NCBI GenBank assembly: GCA_035968315.1
Contig: JAVYIN010000005.1
Span: forward strand, 971,001-1,035,000
Length of the DNA: 64,000 bases
Direction of reading: 5' to 3'
From: Nitrospira sp.
Lineage (GTDB): Bacteria > Nitrospirota > Nitrospiria > Nitrospirales > Nitrospiraceae
Shown one piece after another: positions 8,377 to 15,587 of the stretch. The position numbers and the translations under genes were made by a program. Below the pieces are notes generated by a model that saw only the letters and a list, made by a program, of their open reading frames with translations, did no database searches and had not been told where the DNA came from. Each line of letters starts with the position of its first letter. The first letter of the stretch is position 1.

Positions 8377-9677
8377 CCACACCGCACACAGAGTCCGTGA
8401 TCATTCTCGGCCGCACCTTGCCGGGCTTGATCGCCGCCGCCGATTTAGCCCGGCAAGGCTATCCGGTCACCCTCGTCGAACATCCACGCTGGACCTCGGA
8501 CTCGCCCTCCCCCGCCTATCTGCTCGGCTGCCATCGGCGGACATGGGCACTCCTCCACTCGCTTCACCCCCAGGGATCGGCATACCGTGATCACGCGCTC
8601 CCGCTGGAATTCCGGCTCCCTGACGGGCGCATCGTCTCATATCGGTCCACCTCCTTGCCGGGATCGCTCCATTGGATCGCCGGCCTCGTCCGGTTTCGTG
8701 GCTTATCCTGGCAGGATCGCTGGCAGTTGCTCTCCTATCTGGAACGGGTCTGGGAACAGGAGGCGGCCGTCCCGACCTCGCTGGAACAACGCACCGCCGC
8801 CGCCTGGCTGACCGCCATCGGGCAAAGCCAAGCCGCATGTGACGCCGTGTGGGATCCGCTCGTGCGATTCCTCACCGGCAACCGGCTGGCCACGCTTTCC
8901 GCCGCCACATTCGCTCAGGCCGTCGCACAACCATTCCTCAGCGAATCCAGCGCCACACAGCTCACGCTGCTCGAAGGCTCCCTCGACGACCGGATCATGG
9001 CACCACTCGCAGCCGCCCTGGCGCACAGCGGCGTCACCGTCCTGCCGCAGCGGGACCTGCCCTATCTTCACTTCGAGCGCAACGCCATCGCTCATGTGCG
9101 GCTGTGCGACGGCACCGCCCTGCAAGCCACGTGGTACCTCTCCGCGCTCCCTCACCGCCACCTGCTGGCGCTCCTTCCCGATCGGCTGCTCACCCGCTAT
9201 GCCTACTTTTCACAGGTCGGCGAACTCCGAAACCGCCACGAATTGACGGTGGAGATCCGAGGGCCGCGGCACGAGCGGGCCCCCCGGCTCCTGCTGCTCT
9301 CCGGAACCTCATTCGAACGGCTCACCGTCACTGCGGCGGAATCGGAATCCTCCACCTTCAGATTGACGCTGACCGTTGATGACACCAGCGCCCCGCCAAC
9401 AGACGAAGTCCTGTTTGGGCTCGCCAGGAAAGATCTGCGCAGCATCATGCCGGCCATCCCAGACACAGCCCTTTTCCCCATCTCCGTCCAGCGAAGGGAC
9501 CAGGCCATGCTCTCACTCACACCGGGCACCGCGTTGTCGCGGCCGATTCAGCGCAGCCCTATGCATAATCTGCTGGTCGCCGGAGGATGGACGGACACCG
9601 GCTGGCCGGATCACATCGAAAGCGCCGTCGTCAGCGCGCACCGCTGCGCCGAGATCATTACCGGGGCGGTCGGTTGA
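8352..9677 (+). CDS. hpnE: HpnE-like squalene-associated FAD-dependent oxidoreductase
   Basis: HpnE reduces hydroxysqualene to squalene. The gene sits directly behind hpnD and ends with the typical AGGWTDTGWPDHIESAVVSA, which in the family closes the FAD site. The central region (about residues 90-330) matches the amino-oxidase layout. The N-terminal dinucleotide loop is unusual: VIILGRTLPGLIAAADLARQ has no GxGxxG, and the GGR motif after the second strand is absent. The protein may bind FAD differently or be less active. The ATG at 8352 was chosen because it overlaps hpnD; an ATG further in is possible. Confidence 0.82.
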   Translation: MGARSILVTTPHTESVIILGRTLPGLIAAADLARQGYPVTLVEHPRWTSDSPSPAYLLGCHRRTWALLHSLHPQGSAYRDHALPLEFRLPDGRIVSYRSTSLPGSLHWIAGLVRFRGLSWQDRWQLLSYLERVWEQEAAVPTSLEQRTAAAWLTAIGQSQAACDAVWDPLVRFLTGNRLATLSAATFAQAVAQPFLSESSATQLTLLEGSLDDRIMAPLAAALAHSGVTVLPQRDLPYLHFERNAIAHVRLCDGTALQATWYLSALPHRHLLALLPDRLLTRYAYFSQVGELRNRHELTVEIRGPRHERAPRLLLLSGTSFERLTVTAAESESSTFRLTLTVDDTSAPPTDEVLFGLARKDLRSIMPAIPDTALFPISVQRRDQAMLSLTPGTALSRPIQRSPMHNLLVAGGWTDTGWPDHIESAVVSAHRCAEIITGAVG

Positions 9678-9709
9678 CCGGCATCCGTCCCGATGGTAGG
9701 AATACCTTC

Positions 9710-10024
9710 ATGTGGGGATATCGACATGCCGTCTTGCTGCTTGGCATGCTCATCATGGGGCTCAACGGCTGCGCGTCAGGCCCCTACGCACGAGGCGGGC
9801 ATCCAGCCGGCTACAGCCAGGCCCAAGTAGAGCGGGATTATATGGAATGTGACTACAAAGCTAGAATGGCGAATCAAGACTCATTCTACAACCAGCGTTC
9901 GCCCTATCCCTTCGGTCCTGGGCAGCAAAGTCCCGCCGACCATGCCCGCGCGCTGCACGGACTCTCGACCATCAATGCGATGCGAGATACCTGCCTGGCT
10001 GCGAAGGGCTACCGGGTCGAGTAA
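9710..10024 (+). CDS. Small lipoprotein, hypothetical
   Basis: The 104-aa product has a signal peptide ending in the lipobox LNGC (Cys about residue 20), so it is lipid-anchored in the envelope. The mature part is polar, with two further cysteines (MECDY and RDTCLAAKGY). CLAAKGY near the C-terminus resembles endings of small lipoproteins of unknown function. The ATG at 9710 has a weak TAGG upstream and is needed for the signal peptide; the frame extends back into hpnE without sense. Confidence 0.8.
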   Translation: MWGYRHAVLLLGMLIMGLNGCASGPYARGGHPAGYSQAQVERDYMECDYKARMANQDSFYNQRSPYPFGPGQQSPADHARALHGLSTINAMRDTCLAAKGYRVE

Positions 10025-10057
10025 CGCCGATTCACGGAACCGATACGATCACACCGA

Positions 10058-10498
10058 TTAAAACGACAGGTAGTCGCAGGGACCGAATATCCGCCGGCCT
10101 CCCAGTAAATACAACGTCTCCCCGGACTCCATCTGAACCGGCTTGCTCCATCGCACTTCATAGACATTCGCGGTCCGGCCCCATCTGGAGCGGGACGTAT
10201 GCACTTCGATTAACTGTTTTTCCTGAATGGAGCGTCCCATGAACAGCAGGATCCCGTCCGCACTCCGGTTGAGCGTATAGCCCTCGCCCTGCTCAATGAC
10301 AAGCGACTCAGCTTCAGCAGCCTCAAGCACCTCATACGAGCACTGTTGCCGATAGGCCGTACGCGCTTCGGCACGGCGCCACAAAGGGCTGCTCTCTGCG
10401 GAGATCGCAGCCGCGCCCTCCGTCTCTCCTCCAGTCTGATCCTGCAGTGCAACCGACGCATATTGGGAGAACACGTCCTCAAGCGAGCGCAGTTCCAT
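10058..10498 (-). CDS. Hypothetical protein, possibly PilZ-like
   Basis: The 146-aa product is soluble and acidic at its N-terminus. The C-terminal two thirds look like a beta-rich fold (SADGILLFMGRS, RTANVYEVRWSKPVQ). A PilZ-like fold is possible, but neither RxxxR nor D/NxSxxG is in the expected form, so c-di-GMP binding cannot be claimed. The 300 nt in front of it hold no other gene. The start at 10498 is the only good ATG. Confidence 0.65.
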   Translation of the reverse strand: MELRSLEDVFSQYASVALQDQTGGETEGAAAISAESSPLWRRAEARTAYRQQCSYEVLEAAEAESLVIEQGEGYTLNRSADGILLFMGRSIQEKQLIEVHTSRSRWGRTANVYEVRWSKPVQMESGETLYLLGGRRIFGPCDYLSF

Positions 10499-10798
10499 GA
10501 TCAGGCCTCCACAATCACCGGGTGAGATACCGCCCTACCATGCCTTGTGGTGAGAGCAAACACCGTACCGTGTGACCATGAGAACCAATACATTCATTAT
10601 TGGCTATTTTGGCATCTGCCACCGGATTCTATCTACCAAAGGCTAACTTAGGTGAAGGGAATAGAGGTCACTCCATCCACCGACCAATGCTTTATGTATA
10701 TGATTTTACAGAGACTATAGAAATTGTAGCCAATACCATTCACTAGCGAGGAAAGTCCTTCACCCAAACCTGGCAGGTTGTACGGGGCAATCGACGAG
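10499..10798. other. Intergenic region, 300 bp, less GC-rich
   Basis: No open frame, tRNA or convincing hairpin was found. The middle (about 10600-10740) is noticeably richer in A and T than its surroundings and may hold the promoter of the leftward gene at 10498. I searched by eye for a c-di-GMP riboswitch core and did not find one. Confidence 0.5.
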
Positions 10799-11209
10799 TC
10801 AGGAACGAGGAGGACTGGCAGCAGCAGAACTGGGATATTCTGAAAATACGCTCAGGCCCTTCTGTTCATCCGCCCGGGACTTCAGCGTGCGAATGAGCTC
10901 TAGACGCAATGCGCCATTGAGCCGTTGCCGGGCCTCAAATGGCAGACGAAGAAACTCCACTCCGAACTGATGCCCCTCCACCCATTTGACCGTGCCCAGG
11001 TCGATCGGCAGGGCCGATGGTTGATCGGGCAGCAGAACACTCACGCGGACATCGCTGCCACGGAGCAGCTCCCGGTCACACATGACCGAACAGCCCTTCA
11101 GCGACAGGTTGGTCAGAACCCCTTCGCCGACAAATGACGTCCCGCCAATAATGACGGGACAGTGGAGCGGAAACCGAGGATAGGTCCGAGCATAGTGAGA
11201 AGGCACCAT
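10799..11209 (-). CDS. PilZ-domain protein
   Basis: PilZ domains bind cyclic di-GMP. The N-terminal half reads RTYPRFPLHCPV, then GEGVLTNLSLKGCSVMCD with NLSLKG matching the D/NxSxxG switch motif, then GTVKWVEGHQFGVEF typical of the last PilZ strand. The arginine motif is loose (RTYPR). The C-terminal tail (about residues 95-136) is helical, then Ser/Pro-rich. The ATG at 11209 follows a GGAGG by 4 nt; a GTG one codon earlier is too close. It is a stand-alone gene. Confidence 0.8.
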   Translation of the reverse strand: MVPSHYARTYPRFPLHCPVIIGGTSFVGEGVLTNLSLKGCSVMCDRELLRGSDVRVSVLLPDQPSALPIDLGTVKWVEGHQFGVEFLRLPFEARQRLNGALRLELIRTLKSRADEQKGLSVFSEYPSSAAASPPRS

Positions 11210-11436
11210 CACACCTCCATGACCTCTTAAGGGCGGATTGTACCCGGATAAACTAAACGAACGCTATCCCACCTTGGGAGGGGGCACGGCAGTCATGACA
11301 TGATTCACAAGACCCTTGGCTCTTGATTTCCTGATACGGAGGGACGGTGGACGGAGGCAGGCGGAAAACCATTTCAGAGTCTTGCCAAGAAAATGCCAAC
11401 GAGTCCCCGCACAGAAAATATTTTCCAGGAAAGCAG

Positions 11437-11478
11437 TTGACAACCACGCCATATATTGATAATGAGAATAGATATCAT
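11437..11478 (+). promoter_or_regulatory. Promoter with Fur box
   Basis: TTGACA at 11437-11442 is followed at 15 nt by GATAAT (11458-11463). Overlapping this -10 is GATAATGAGAATAGATATC (11458-11476), which matches 15 of 19 positions of the Fur-box consensus. Iron-loaded Fur bound here would block RNA polymerase, so the downstream transcript should appear under iron limitation. Confidence 0.7.
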
Positions 11479-11590
11479 GAGCGAATCGGCGACGTCCTTT
11501 CCGATTTGCCCTTCCAACACGAGTCTTCGCGAGGCCAGAGGTCGTAAAGACCGGAGCCCAAGGCATCAGCCGATGCCTTGGGCTTTTTTA
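11471..11590 (+). ncRNA. Candidate Fur-regulated small RNA, about 120 nt
   Basis: The region runs from the expected start of the Fur-box promoter to a perfect terminator. It contains a 9-bp stem (11481-11489 with 11501-11509, one G-U), a small GGTC/GACC stem (11540-11552) and the terminator stem. No open frame with a ribosome-binding site ends before the terminator. The layout (Fur box, short structured RNA, strong terminator) is that of RyhB/PrrF-type iron-sparing small RNAs, but no sequence similarity to those is claimed. Confidence 0.6.
11556..11590 (+). terminator. Rho-independent terminator of the candidate small RNA
   Basis: GCCCAAGGCATC and GATGCCTTGGGC form a perfect 12-bp stem with an AGCC loop, followed by TTTTTT. 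It is one of the clearest terminators in the window and no coding gene precedes it. Confidence 0.92.
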
Positions 11591-11654
11591 TTATCAGCAC
11601 GACGCTACACACAGTCGGCAATCAGGAATGACTGCCTACACGAAAGGAGAAGCG

Positions 11655-11840
11655 ATGACCGGAGCATGCCAGAAATGCGGTGGATTGTTAGTCGTTGACA
11701 GAGTGCTGGACTACTACGGACCAATGGCGGGGGTGAAATGCGTCAACTGCGGATGGTTTCGCCGGGATCTCCAGCCCTGGTTCACCCCGGCAGGAAGATC
11801 GATAGGCCGCGGGTCTTCACGCAATCGGCTCACACAATAG
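11655..11840 (+). CDS. Small zinc-ribbon protein
   Basis: The 61-aa product has two CxxC knuckles, CQKCGG near the start and CVNCGW about 27 residues later, enough to bind one zinc. The rest is basic. The ATG at 11655 follows AAAGGAGA at good distance and is preferred over the ATG at 11628. It is the first of three small rightward genes (11655, 11851, 12295) that each have a GGAGA-type ribosome-binding site. Function is unknown. Confidence 0.75.
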   Translation: MTGACQKCGGLLVVDRVLDYYGPMAGVKCVNCGWFRRDLQPWFTPAGRSIGRGSSRNRLTQ

Positions 11841-11850
11841 GAGAAGCGCC

Positions 11851-12249
11851 GTGAAACAAACCGGAACGTATGCGTTGGATTTTCAGGGGCCGGCACTCAT
11901 TGGAGACCGTCTCACCTATCTGCGTGGTGCACAATATGCCGATACGGTTGTCGCGCTGTGCTTTCCGCCTGATGCCAGGCTGATTTCGGCGGAAAAGATC
12001 GATTGGCAAGCACACCGGCTGCAGGAGCTTGGCGCAGCCCTGCTGATCGTCTGCTCCAGCGCCTACCCCTTGCGTCGCTTGTGGGCGGACCAAAGGAATA
12101 CCCTCGCCACACCGGTCTTGGCCGATCTTTGCGGGCGCATCCGCCGGTCATTCGGCGTCGCCGTCGCGGAGGAGGCCCAGCGATGCCACACATTCGTAAT
12201 CGACCGGATGGGCATCCTGCGGTTGCGCGTGAACCATGACTTTATCTGA
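11851..12249 (+). CDS. Peroxiredoxin-like thioredoxin-fold protein without the peroxidatic cysteine
   Basis: The 132-aa product follows the AhpC/TSA strand order: DTVVALCFPPDARLISAEKIDW, LGAALLIVCSSAYPLRRLW, TPVLADLCGRIRRSFGV, and CHTFVIDRMGILRLRV. In true peroxiredoxins a T-x-x-C follows the first strand; here that position holds RLISAE, so the peroxidatic Cys is missing. Other cysteines (CFPPD, CSS, DLC, RCHTF) lie elsewhere. It may be a redox-inactive or re-purposed relative. The GTG start at 11851 has AGGAG 8 nt upstream, and the gene follows the zinc-ribbon gene by 10 nt. Confidence 0.75.
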   Translation: MKQTGTYALDFQGPALIGDRLTYLRGAQYADTVVALCFPPDARLISAEKIDWQAHRLQELGAALLIVCSSAYPLRRLWADQRNTLATPVLADLCGRIRRSFGVAVAEEAQRCHTFVIDRMGILRLRVNHDFI

Positions 12250-12294
12250 CCACTGTCCAGTACCCATTGCCTGCCAAGCCGAAAGGAGACTGCC

Positions 12295-12516
12295 GTGAGG
12301 GAGAAGAATTTACAGATCCTTGGACCGACGAAGTTGGTGCTGTGCGAATGCGGACGGCTGCACGTGACCTGCGGCGCCGTCACGCTCCATTTCGACCGCG
12401 ACGAATTCCTCGTATTTGCCGGCTCAATGAACCGGCTCGCGGCAATCGTGAAACAGCAGCCTGTCCATGCGGGAGGAGCAGCCAGGCCGGACGCACAGAC
12501 CCAGATGTGCCATTAA
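12295..12516 (+). CDS. Small hypothetical protein
   Basis: The 73-aa product starts at a GTG with AAAGGAGA about 6 nt upstream. It contains CECGRLHVTCGAVTLHFD, a Cys/His-rich hairpin that could bind metal, followed by a short helix and a polar tail. It is the third gene of the small run after the candidate small RNA. The family is not recognised. Confidence 0.65.
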   Translation: MREKNLQILGPTKLVLCECGRLHVTCGAVTLHFDRDEFLVFAGSMNRLAAIVKQQPVHAGGAARPDAQTQMCH

Positions 12517-12584
12517 AAGAACCGCGCCTTCTTTCTTCTTGTCCTTCCGCAGGCCTAGAATACTTTTATATAGGGAGGGACAAC

Positions 12585-13409
12585 GTGCGACTCCGATGTG
12601 CCGCCATAGGGCTGCTGGCCTCATTCCTTTTCGCATCTGCTTCCGCCGCCTCAGGCAAGACGGCCAGAGAAAAGAATGATCTGATCGGTCCGGTTCGATC
12701 CGTCGTCACCATGACACCAGACTCGTCCTTCGCTGACACCTATGATCGCGCGGGCAATCTGACCGAGGCACTCATCTATCAACGGGACGAACACACCTCA
12801 GTCCGGTATGTCTTTACCTATGGCCAGCGAGGCGAGCTGCAAGAAGAGAACGCCTATGAGACCGACGGGACGCTCAGCTACCGCAAACTCTTCGCCTACG
12901 CGCACGACCCAGACGGCCTGGAAACAGCCGTGGCCGCCGCCTCGCAAGAAGGCGAGTTTCACCATGTGGAATTTTCACGCTACGACCGGCACGGAACCCT
13001 GTCCGAAACGATCCGTGCCGACAGAGCAGGGACGAGCCGAAATCTGTTCGATGTCCTCGGACGCCTCCTCTATTCAGGGCAATACAGAGAAGGGCAATTG
13101 CTGGGCGAGTCAGGCCGCACCTATGACAGCCAAGGCAGATTGATCGCGGTGACCAGTTACAGCCCCGGTGGAGTAGTCGCAGGAAGAGTTACGCACGAGT
13201 ACGACGAGGTGGGGAAACGGATCCGGACGACGACCGAGACCCTTCAGCACGGTGGGACGAGCCGATGGATCACCACCTATGAATACGACGGCGCAGGCAA
13301 CTGGATTAAAGAACTCACGCGGCAGGAACCGAGTACTCCATCAGCTACCGAATCAGCGCCAAGCCAGATGCTGCAAGAGCGGCTGATCGATTATTACGAA
13401 ACACGGTAA
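12585..13409 (+). CDS. Secreted YD/RHS-repeat protein
   Basis: The GTG at 12585 follows GGAGGGA and opens a signal peptide (about residues 1-23). The mature protein carries at least five YD-type repeats: YDRAGNLTEAL, YDRHGTLSE, YDSQGRLIAV, YDEVGKRIRT and YDGAGNWIKEL. Such repeats build beta-hairpin stacks. At 274 aa this is far shorter than RHS toxins and has no toxin tip or core motif, so it is more likely a small envelope binding protein. It is preceded by a T/A-rich TTTATATA that may be its promoter. Confidence 0.8.
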   Translation: MRLRCAAIGLLASFLFASASAASGKTAREKNDLIGPVRSVVTMTPDSSFADTYDRAGNLTEALIYQRDEHTSVRYVFTYGQRGELQEENAYETDGTLSYRKLFAYAHDPDGLETAVAAASQEGEFHHVEFSRYDRHGTLSETIRADRAGTSRNLFDVLGRLLYSGQYREGQLLGESGRTYDSQGRLIAVTSYSPGGVVAGRVTHEYDEVGKRIRTTTETLQHGGTSRWITTYEYDGAGNWIKELTRQEPSTPSATESAPSQMLQERLIDYYETR

Positions 13410-13500
13410 CGCCGAACTCGGATGGCGGAGCTGGACATTCAGAAAAAGATTCCCGACCCCTTTGTTTCCGACCCGCTTATTCGTCCGGCGAGGCACTTCT

Positions 13501-13854
13501 TTAGTGTCGCGGATCACGACTTTCAGGCCAACAGGAGTATCTGATTTCAATCTTCCCATTCTTATTAGAGGTGACAATCCTGGGACCACCTCGTAAAATG
13601 GTTTCCTCGGCGCCTGAAATATTATCATTCTTATTCTTAAGCCTCGTGAAGTGGTCTGCGAGTGCCTTCTCTTGTAGTTCTACACACTCTTCAAAAGTCT
13701 TCGCAGTTCCGACTACGGTCCATTCTTTTGAACTACTATCCCCTGGTAAAATTACTTGCAAGTCATGCCAGAGAATCCAAGCACAGTCGGCAAGGACGAT
13801 CGTAGACGTAGCGGTTATTAAGGCCGTGAGGACAACGATCATTGCTAACTTCAT
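13501..13854 (-). CDS. Small secreted protein in the PIN operon
   Basis: The 117-aa product has a signal peptide (about residues 1-22, MKLAMIVVLTALITATSTIV) and a polar mature part with three cysteines. AKTFEECVELQEKALADHFTRL is helical. Its AAGGAGG ribosome-binding site lies inside the last codons of the PIN gene and its ATG follows that stop by 3 nt, so the two are translationally coupled. No family is recognised. Confidence 0.72.
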   Translation of the reverse strand: MKLAMIVVLTALITATSTIVLADCAWILWHDLQVILPGDSSSKEWTVVGTAKTFEECVELQEKALADHFTRLKNKNDNISGAEETILRGGPRIVTSNKNGKIEIRYSCWPESRDPRH

Positions 13855-13857
13855 ATT

Positions 13858-14367
13858 TCATTCCTCCTTTTCGAGCAGGAAACGGACGAGTCGTTCAAAT
13901 GTCCAGATCTCGCATCGCATGGTATGAGCCATGACTCGCTTCGTGAGTGTACGATCATCAGTGACCAACACGTCAGCCTTGGCTGCAGCAGTGGCACCGA
14001 TTAGCGCATCCTGCATTTTGCCGCGCCCACTAGTGGTGAACACTTCTAGCTCAGCGGCGGAATCCTTTATCTCGGCGTGGCCCAACCTAGAGATCCCAAG
14101 CACGAAGCCGGAAGTAGGGAGTTCAATGATCGGGAGCACATCATATACCTCCAGAAGCTGTGCGCGGCGCCCCGCATCACTCGTCTGGGCAAGCTGATCC
14201 CTGACTACGTGGATGAGTACGAAAACGATGCCACGTTGCTTGGCGGCTGCACTGATTTCATCCAACAATTTTGTGCTCACGAGCGAATTGATAGCATCCG
14301 TATCAAGAGCGATGCGCTTCACTCCACCAACGTCATCACCGTTGGTTACAACTCCATCACCAGTCAT
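13858..14367 (-). CDS. PIN-domain protein (VapC-like putative RNase)
   Basis: The 169-aa product contains the PIN core acids: RIALDTDAIN near the start, an acidic position in HAEIKD, KMQDALIGATA, and VLVTDDRTLTKRV. These usually hold Mg for RNA cleavage. It is somewhat longer than typical VapC and has no VapB-like antitoxin beside it; instead a 53-aa membrane protein ends 3 nt upstream. It may be a toxin or a housekeeping PIN nuclease. The ATG at 14367 is coupled to the upstream gene. Confidence 0.8.
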   Translation of the reverse strand: MTGDGVVTNGDDVGGVKRIALDTDAINSLVSTKLLDEISAAAKQRGIVFVLIHVVRDQLAQTSDAGRRAQLLEVYDVLPIIELPTSGFVLGISRLGHAEIKDSAAELEVFTTSGRGKMQDALIGATAAAKADVLVTDDRTLTKRVMAHTMRCEIWTFERLVRFLLEKEE

Positions 14368-14370
14368 TGG

Positions 14371-14532
14371 CTAGAGCCTCCGTTCCGTCCGATCTAAAAG
14401 CTCAATAATTCTACCTAGCAGGACTTCGATAGCCGCAAGCCTCTGAATAATAAGATGGGCGTTGTATGCCATCCAGGTGCCCAATGTGCACACTAGAACC
14501 ACGGCCACTATCACATAGGTATTCTCAGCCAT
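14371..14532 (-). CDS. 53-aa membrane protein upstream of the PIN gene
   Basis: This short gene has a textbook AAGGAGG 6 nt before its ATG. The product starts MAENTYVIVAVVLVCTLGTW, an N-terminal membrane helix, followed by an amphipathic helix (HLIIQRLAAIEVLLGRIIEL) and a charged end (LDRTERRL). Its stop is 3 nt from the PIN start and the three genes 14532-13501 form one operon. It could be a membrane antitoxin or anchor for the PIN protein, which is inference. Confidence 0.72.
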   Translation of the reverse strand: MAENTYVIVAVVLVCTLGTWMAYNAHLIIQRLAAIEVLLGRIIELLDRTERRL

Positions 14533-14677
14533 ATTTCCTCCTTATCTGTCAAAGAACGAGGGTCAGGTCTTGCAATCACGCATTCGGGAGAAACCAACGT
14601 GGTCGTGAGCCTTTTTCCGACTGCGCGACGCGATGCAGTCCAGGCCATCCCCGTCTCACTGTGCGCGATGGCCACGC

Positions 14678-14995
14678 TTACGCGGCCCGGTGGGTGTGAG
14701 GCCCAGGCACCAGCGTAATATCGAGCCGCCCGCCGCAGGCCAGGACAATCCTCTGCAGCGTGCGAAGTTCATAGCGATCGTACTCCGCGTTTTCGTACCG
14801 GCTGATGGCCGAGGCCGTGGTTTTCGCTCGCTGCGCCACTTGCGCCTGAGTCAGTCCGGCCTCTTGACGCAGCCGGGAAAGCTGCTCACCAATGGCTAGC
14901 TTCTGCATTTCCGCCTCGAACCCTTTGCGAAACTTCGAATCTGCCAGTTTTCTATCCAGCCACCCCTTGCCCGTTCTTGCTGCTTTAGCTTTCAT
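14678..14995 (-). CDS. XRE-family (HigA-like) antitoxin or regulator
   Basis: The 105-aa product has an N-terminal basic arm (MKAKAARTGKGWLDRKLADS), then GEQLSRLRQEAGLTQAQVAQRAKTTASAISRYENAEYDRYELRTLQRIV, a clear Cro/C1-type helix-turn-helix, and a short hydrophobic end. This is the form found in HigBA-like modules. The ATG at 14995 has GGGAGAGGGAAAC upstream. The expected toxin gene in front appears decayed, so the regulator may be an orphan. Confidence 0.85.
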   Translation of the reverse strand: MKAKAARTGKGWLDRKLADSKFRKGFEAEMQKLAIGEQLSRLRQEAGLTQAQVAQRAKTTASAISRYENAEYDRYELRTLQRIVLACGGRLDITLVPGPHTHRAA

Positions 14996-14999
14996 GTTT

Positions 15000-15133
15000 C
15001 CCTCTCCCCTCACAGTCTTTCTTGCAGGCTTCTGCCGGAGCAGCCCCGCCCGGAGCGATGTAGAACTCGATCCGAAACACCGCGCCGTCATGGACCAGGC
15101 GGCGTACCGGCACCTTGCTCGATAGACGTGCAT
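15000..15133 (-). pseudogene. Possible remnant of a HigB/RelE-like toxin
   Basis: An ATG at 15133 with GAGGGAGA upstream stands where the toxin of an XRE module should start. Only fragments resemble such a toxin: SSKVPVRRLVHDGAVFRIEF in one frame and LRQKPARKT in the next, just before the antitoxin. The length (about 45 codons) is far too short. I read this as a deleted, frameshifted toxin, with low certainty. Confidence 0.35.
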
Positions 15134-15152
15134 TCTCCCTCTTTCGGAAACA

Positions 15153-15166
15153 TAGCATATACGCTA
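15153..15166. promoter_or_regulatory. Near-palindromic operator before the XRE module
   Basis: TAGCATATACGCTA is a palindrome except for one pair. It lies about 20 nt upstream of the ATG at 15133 and overlaps a TATA-rich -10 region, a usual position for an autoregulating XRE antitoxin. Confidence 0.45.
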
Positions 15167-15264
15167 CAAATCGAACAAGCACGCAGCGATGACCTTCTTG
15201 TCTCTCGCCTAAAGACTTGCGAGATCGTGGCAGCAGGATTCGCGATGCCGGAAGTCCGCCAGTG

Positions 15265-15302
15265 TTGCCTACAGCACCAGTTTCGTATATACATAACTGG
15301 TG
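15265..15302 (+). promoter_or_regulatory. brnT promoter and operator
   Basis: TTGCCT (15265-15270) and TATACA (15288-15293) are 17 nt apart. An exact 8-bp inverted repeat CACCAGTT...AACTGGTG (15275-15282 and 15295-15302) brackets the -10 and includes the brnT GTG. The BrnT-BrnA complex is known to repress its own promoter, and this is a likely binding site. Confidence 0.65.
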
Positions 15303-15587
15303 TTCGAATGGGACCCCAGGAAGGCCACCAGCAACAAGACCAAGCATGGGGTCTCCTTTGAAGAAGCCGGTACGGCCTTCTTTGACTCAGCCGGCCTTGA
15401 CGGTGAGGACGTCGCCCACTCGACCACGGAAACGAGACGATTCCGGCTGGCACAATCGGCAGCCGGTCACATTCTCGTCATCGCGTATACGCTCAGGAGC
15501 CACGGCCATGAAAAAACTATCAGAGTCATCAGTGCGCGACGGGCGAACCGGAAAGAAAAAAAGCGCTACCAAGAAGCGAAAGATTGA
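15300..15587 (+). CDS. brnT: BrnT-family toxin
   Basis: BrnT is a RelE-fold ribonuclease toxin. The 95-aa product begins FEWDPRKATSNKTKHGVSFEEA, the family hallmark, and ends with IRVISARRANRKEKKRYQEA, which contains the ISARxA..E motif. The GTG at 15300 has no ribosome-binding site and sits about 7 nt after the -10 box, so the transcript may be leaderless. The antitoxin gene begins inside its last 80 nt. Confidence 0.92.
   Translation: MFEWDPRKATSNKTKHGVSFEEAGTAFFDSAGLDGEDVAHSTTETRRFRLAQSAAGHILVIAYTLRSHGHEKTIRVISARRANRKEKKRYQEAKD

Noticed and set aside
11456..11698. 80-codon frame covering the candidate small RNA
   Set aside because: It runs straight through the perfect terminator, has no ribosome-binding site and ends inside the next gene in another frame.
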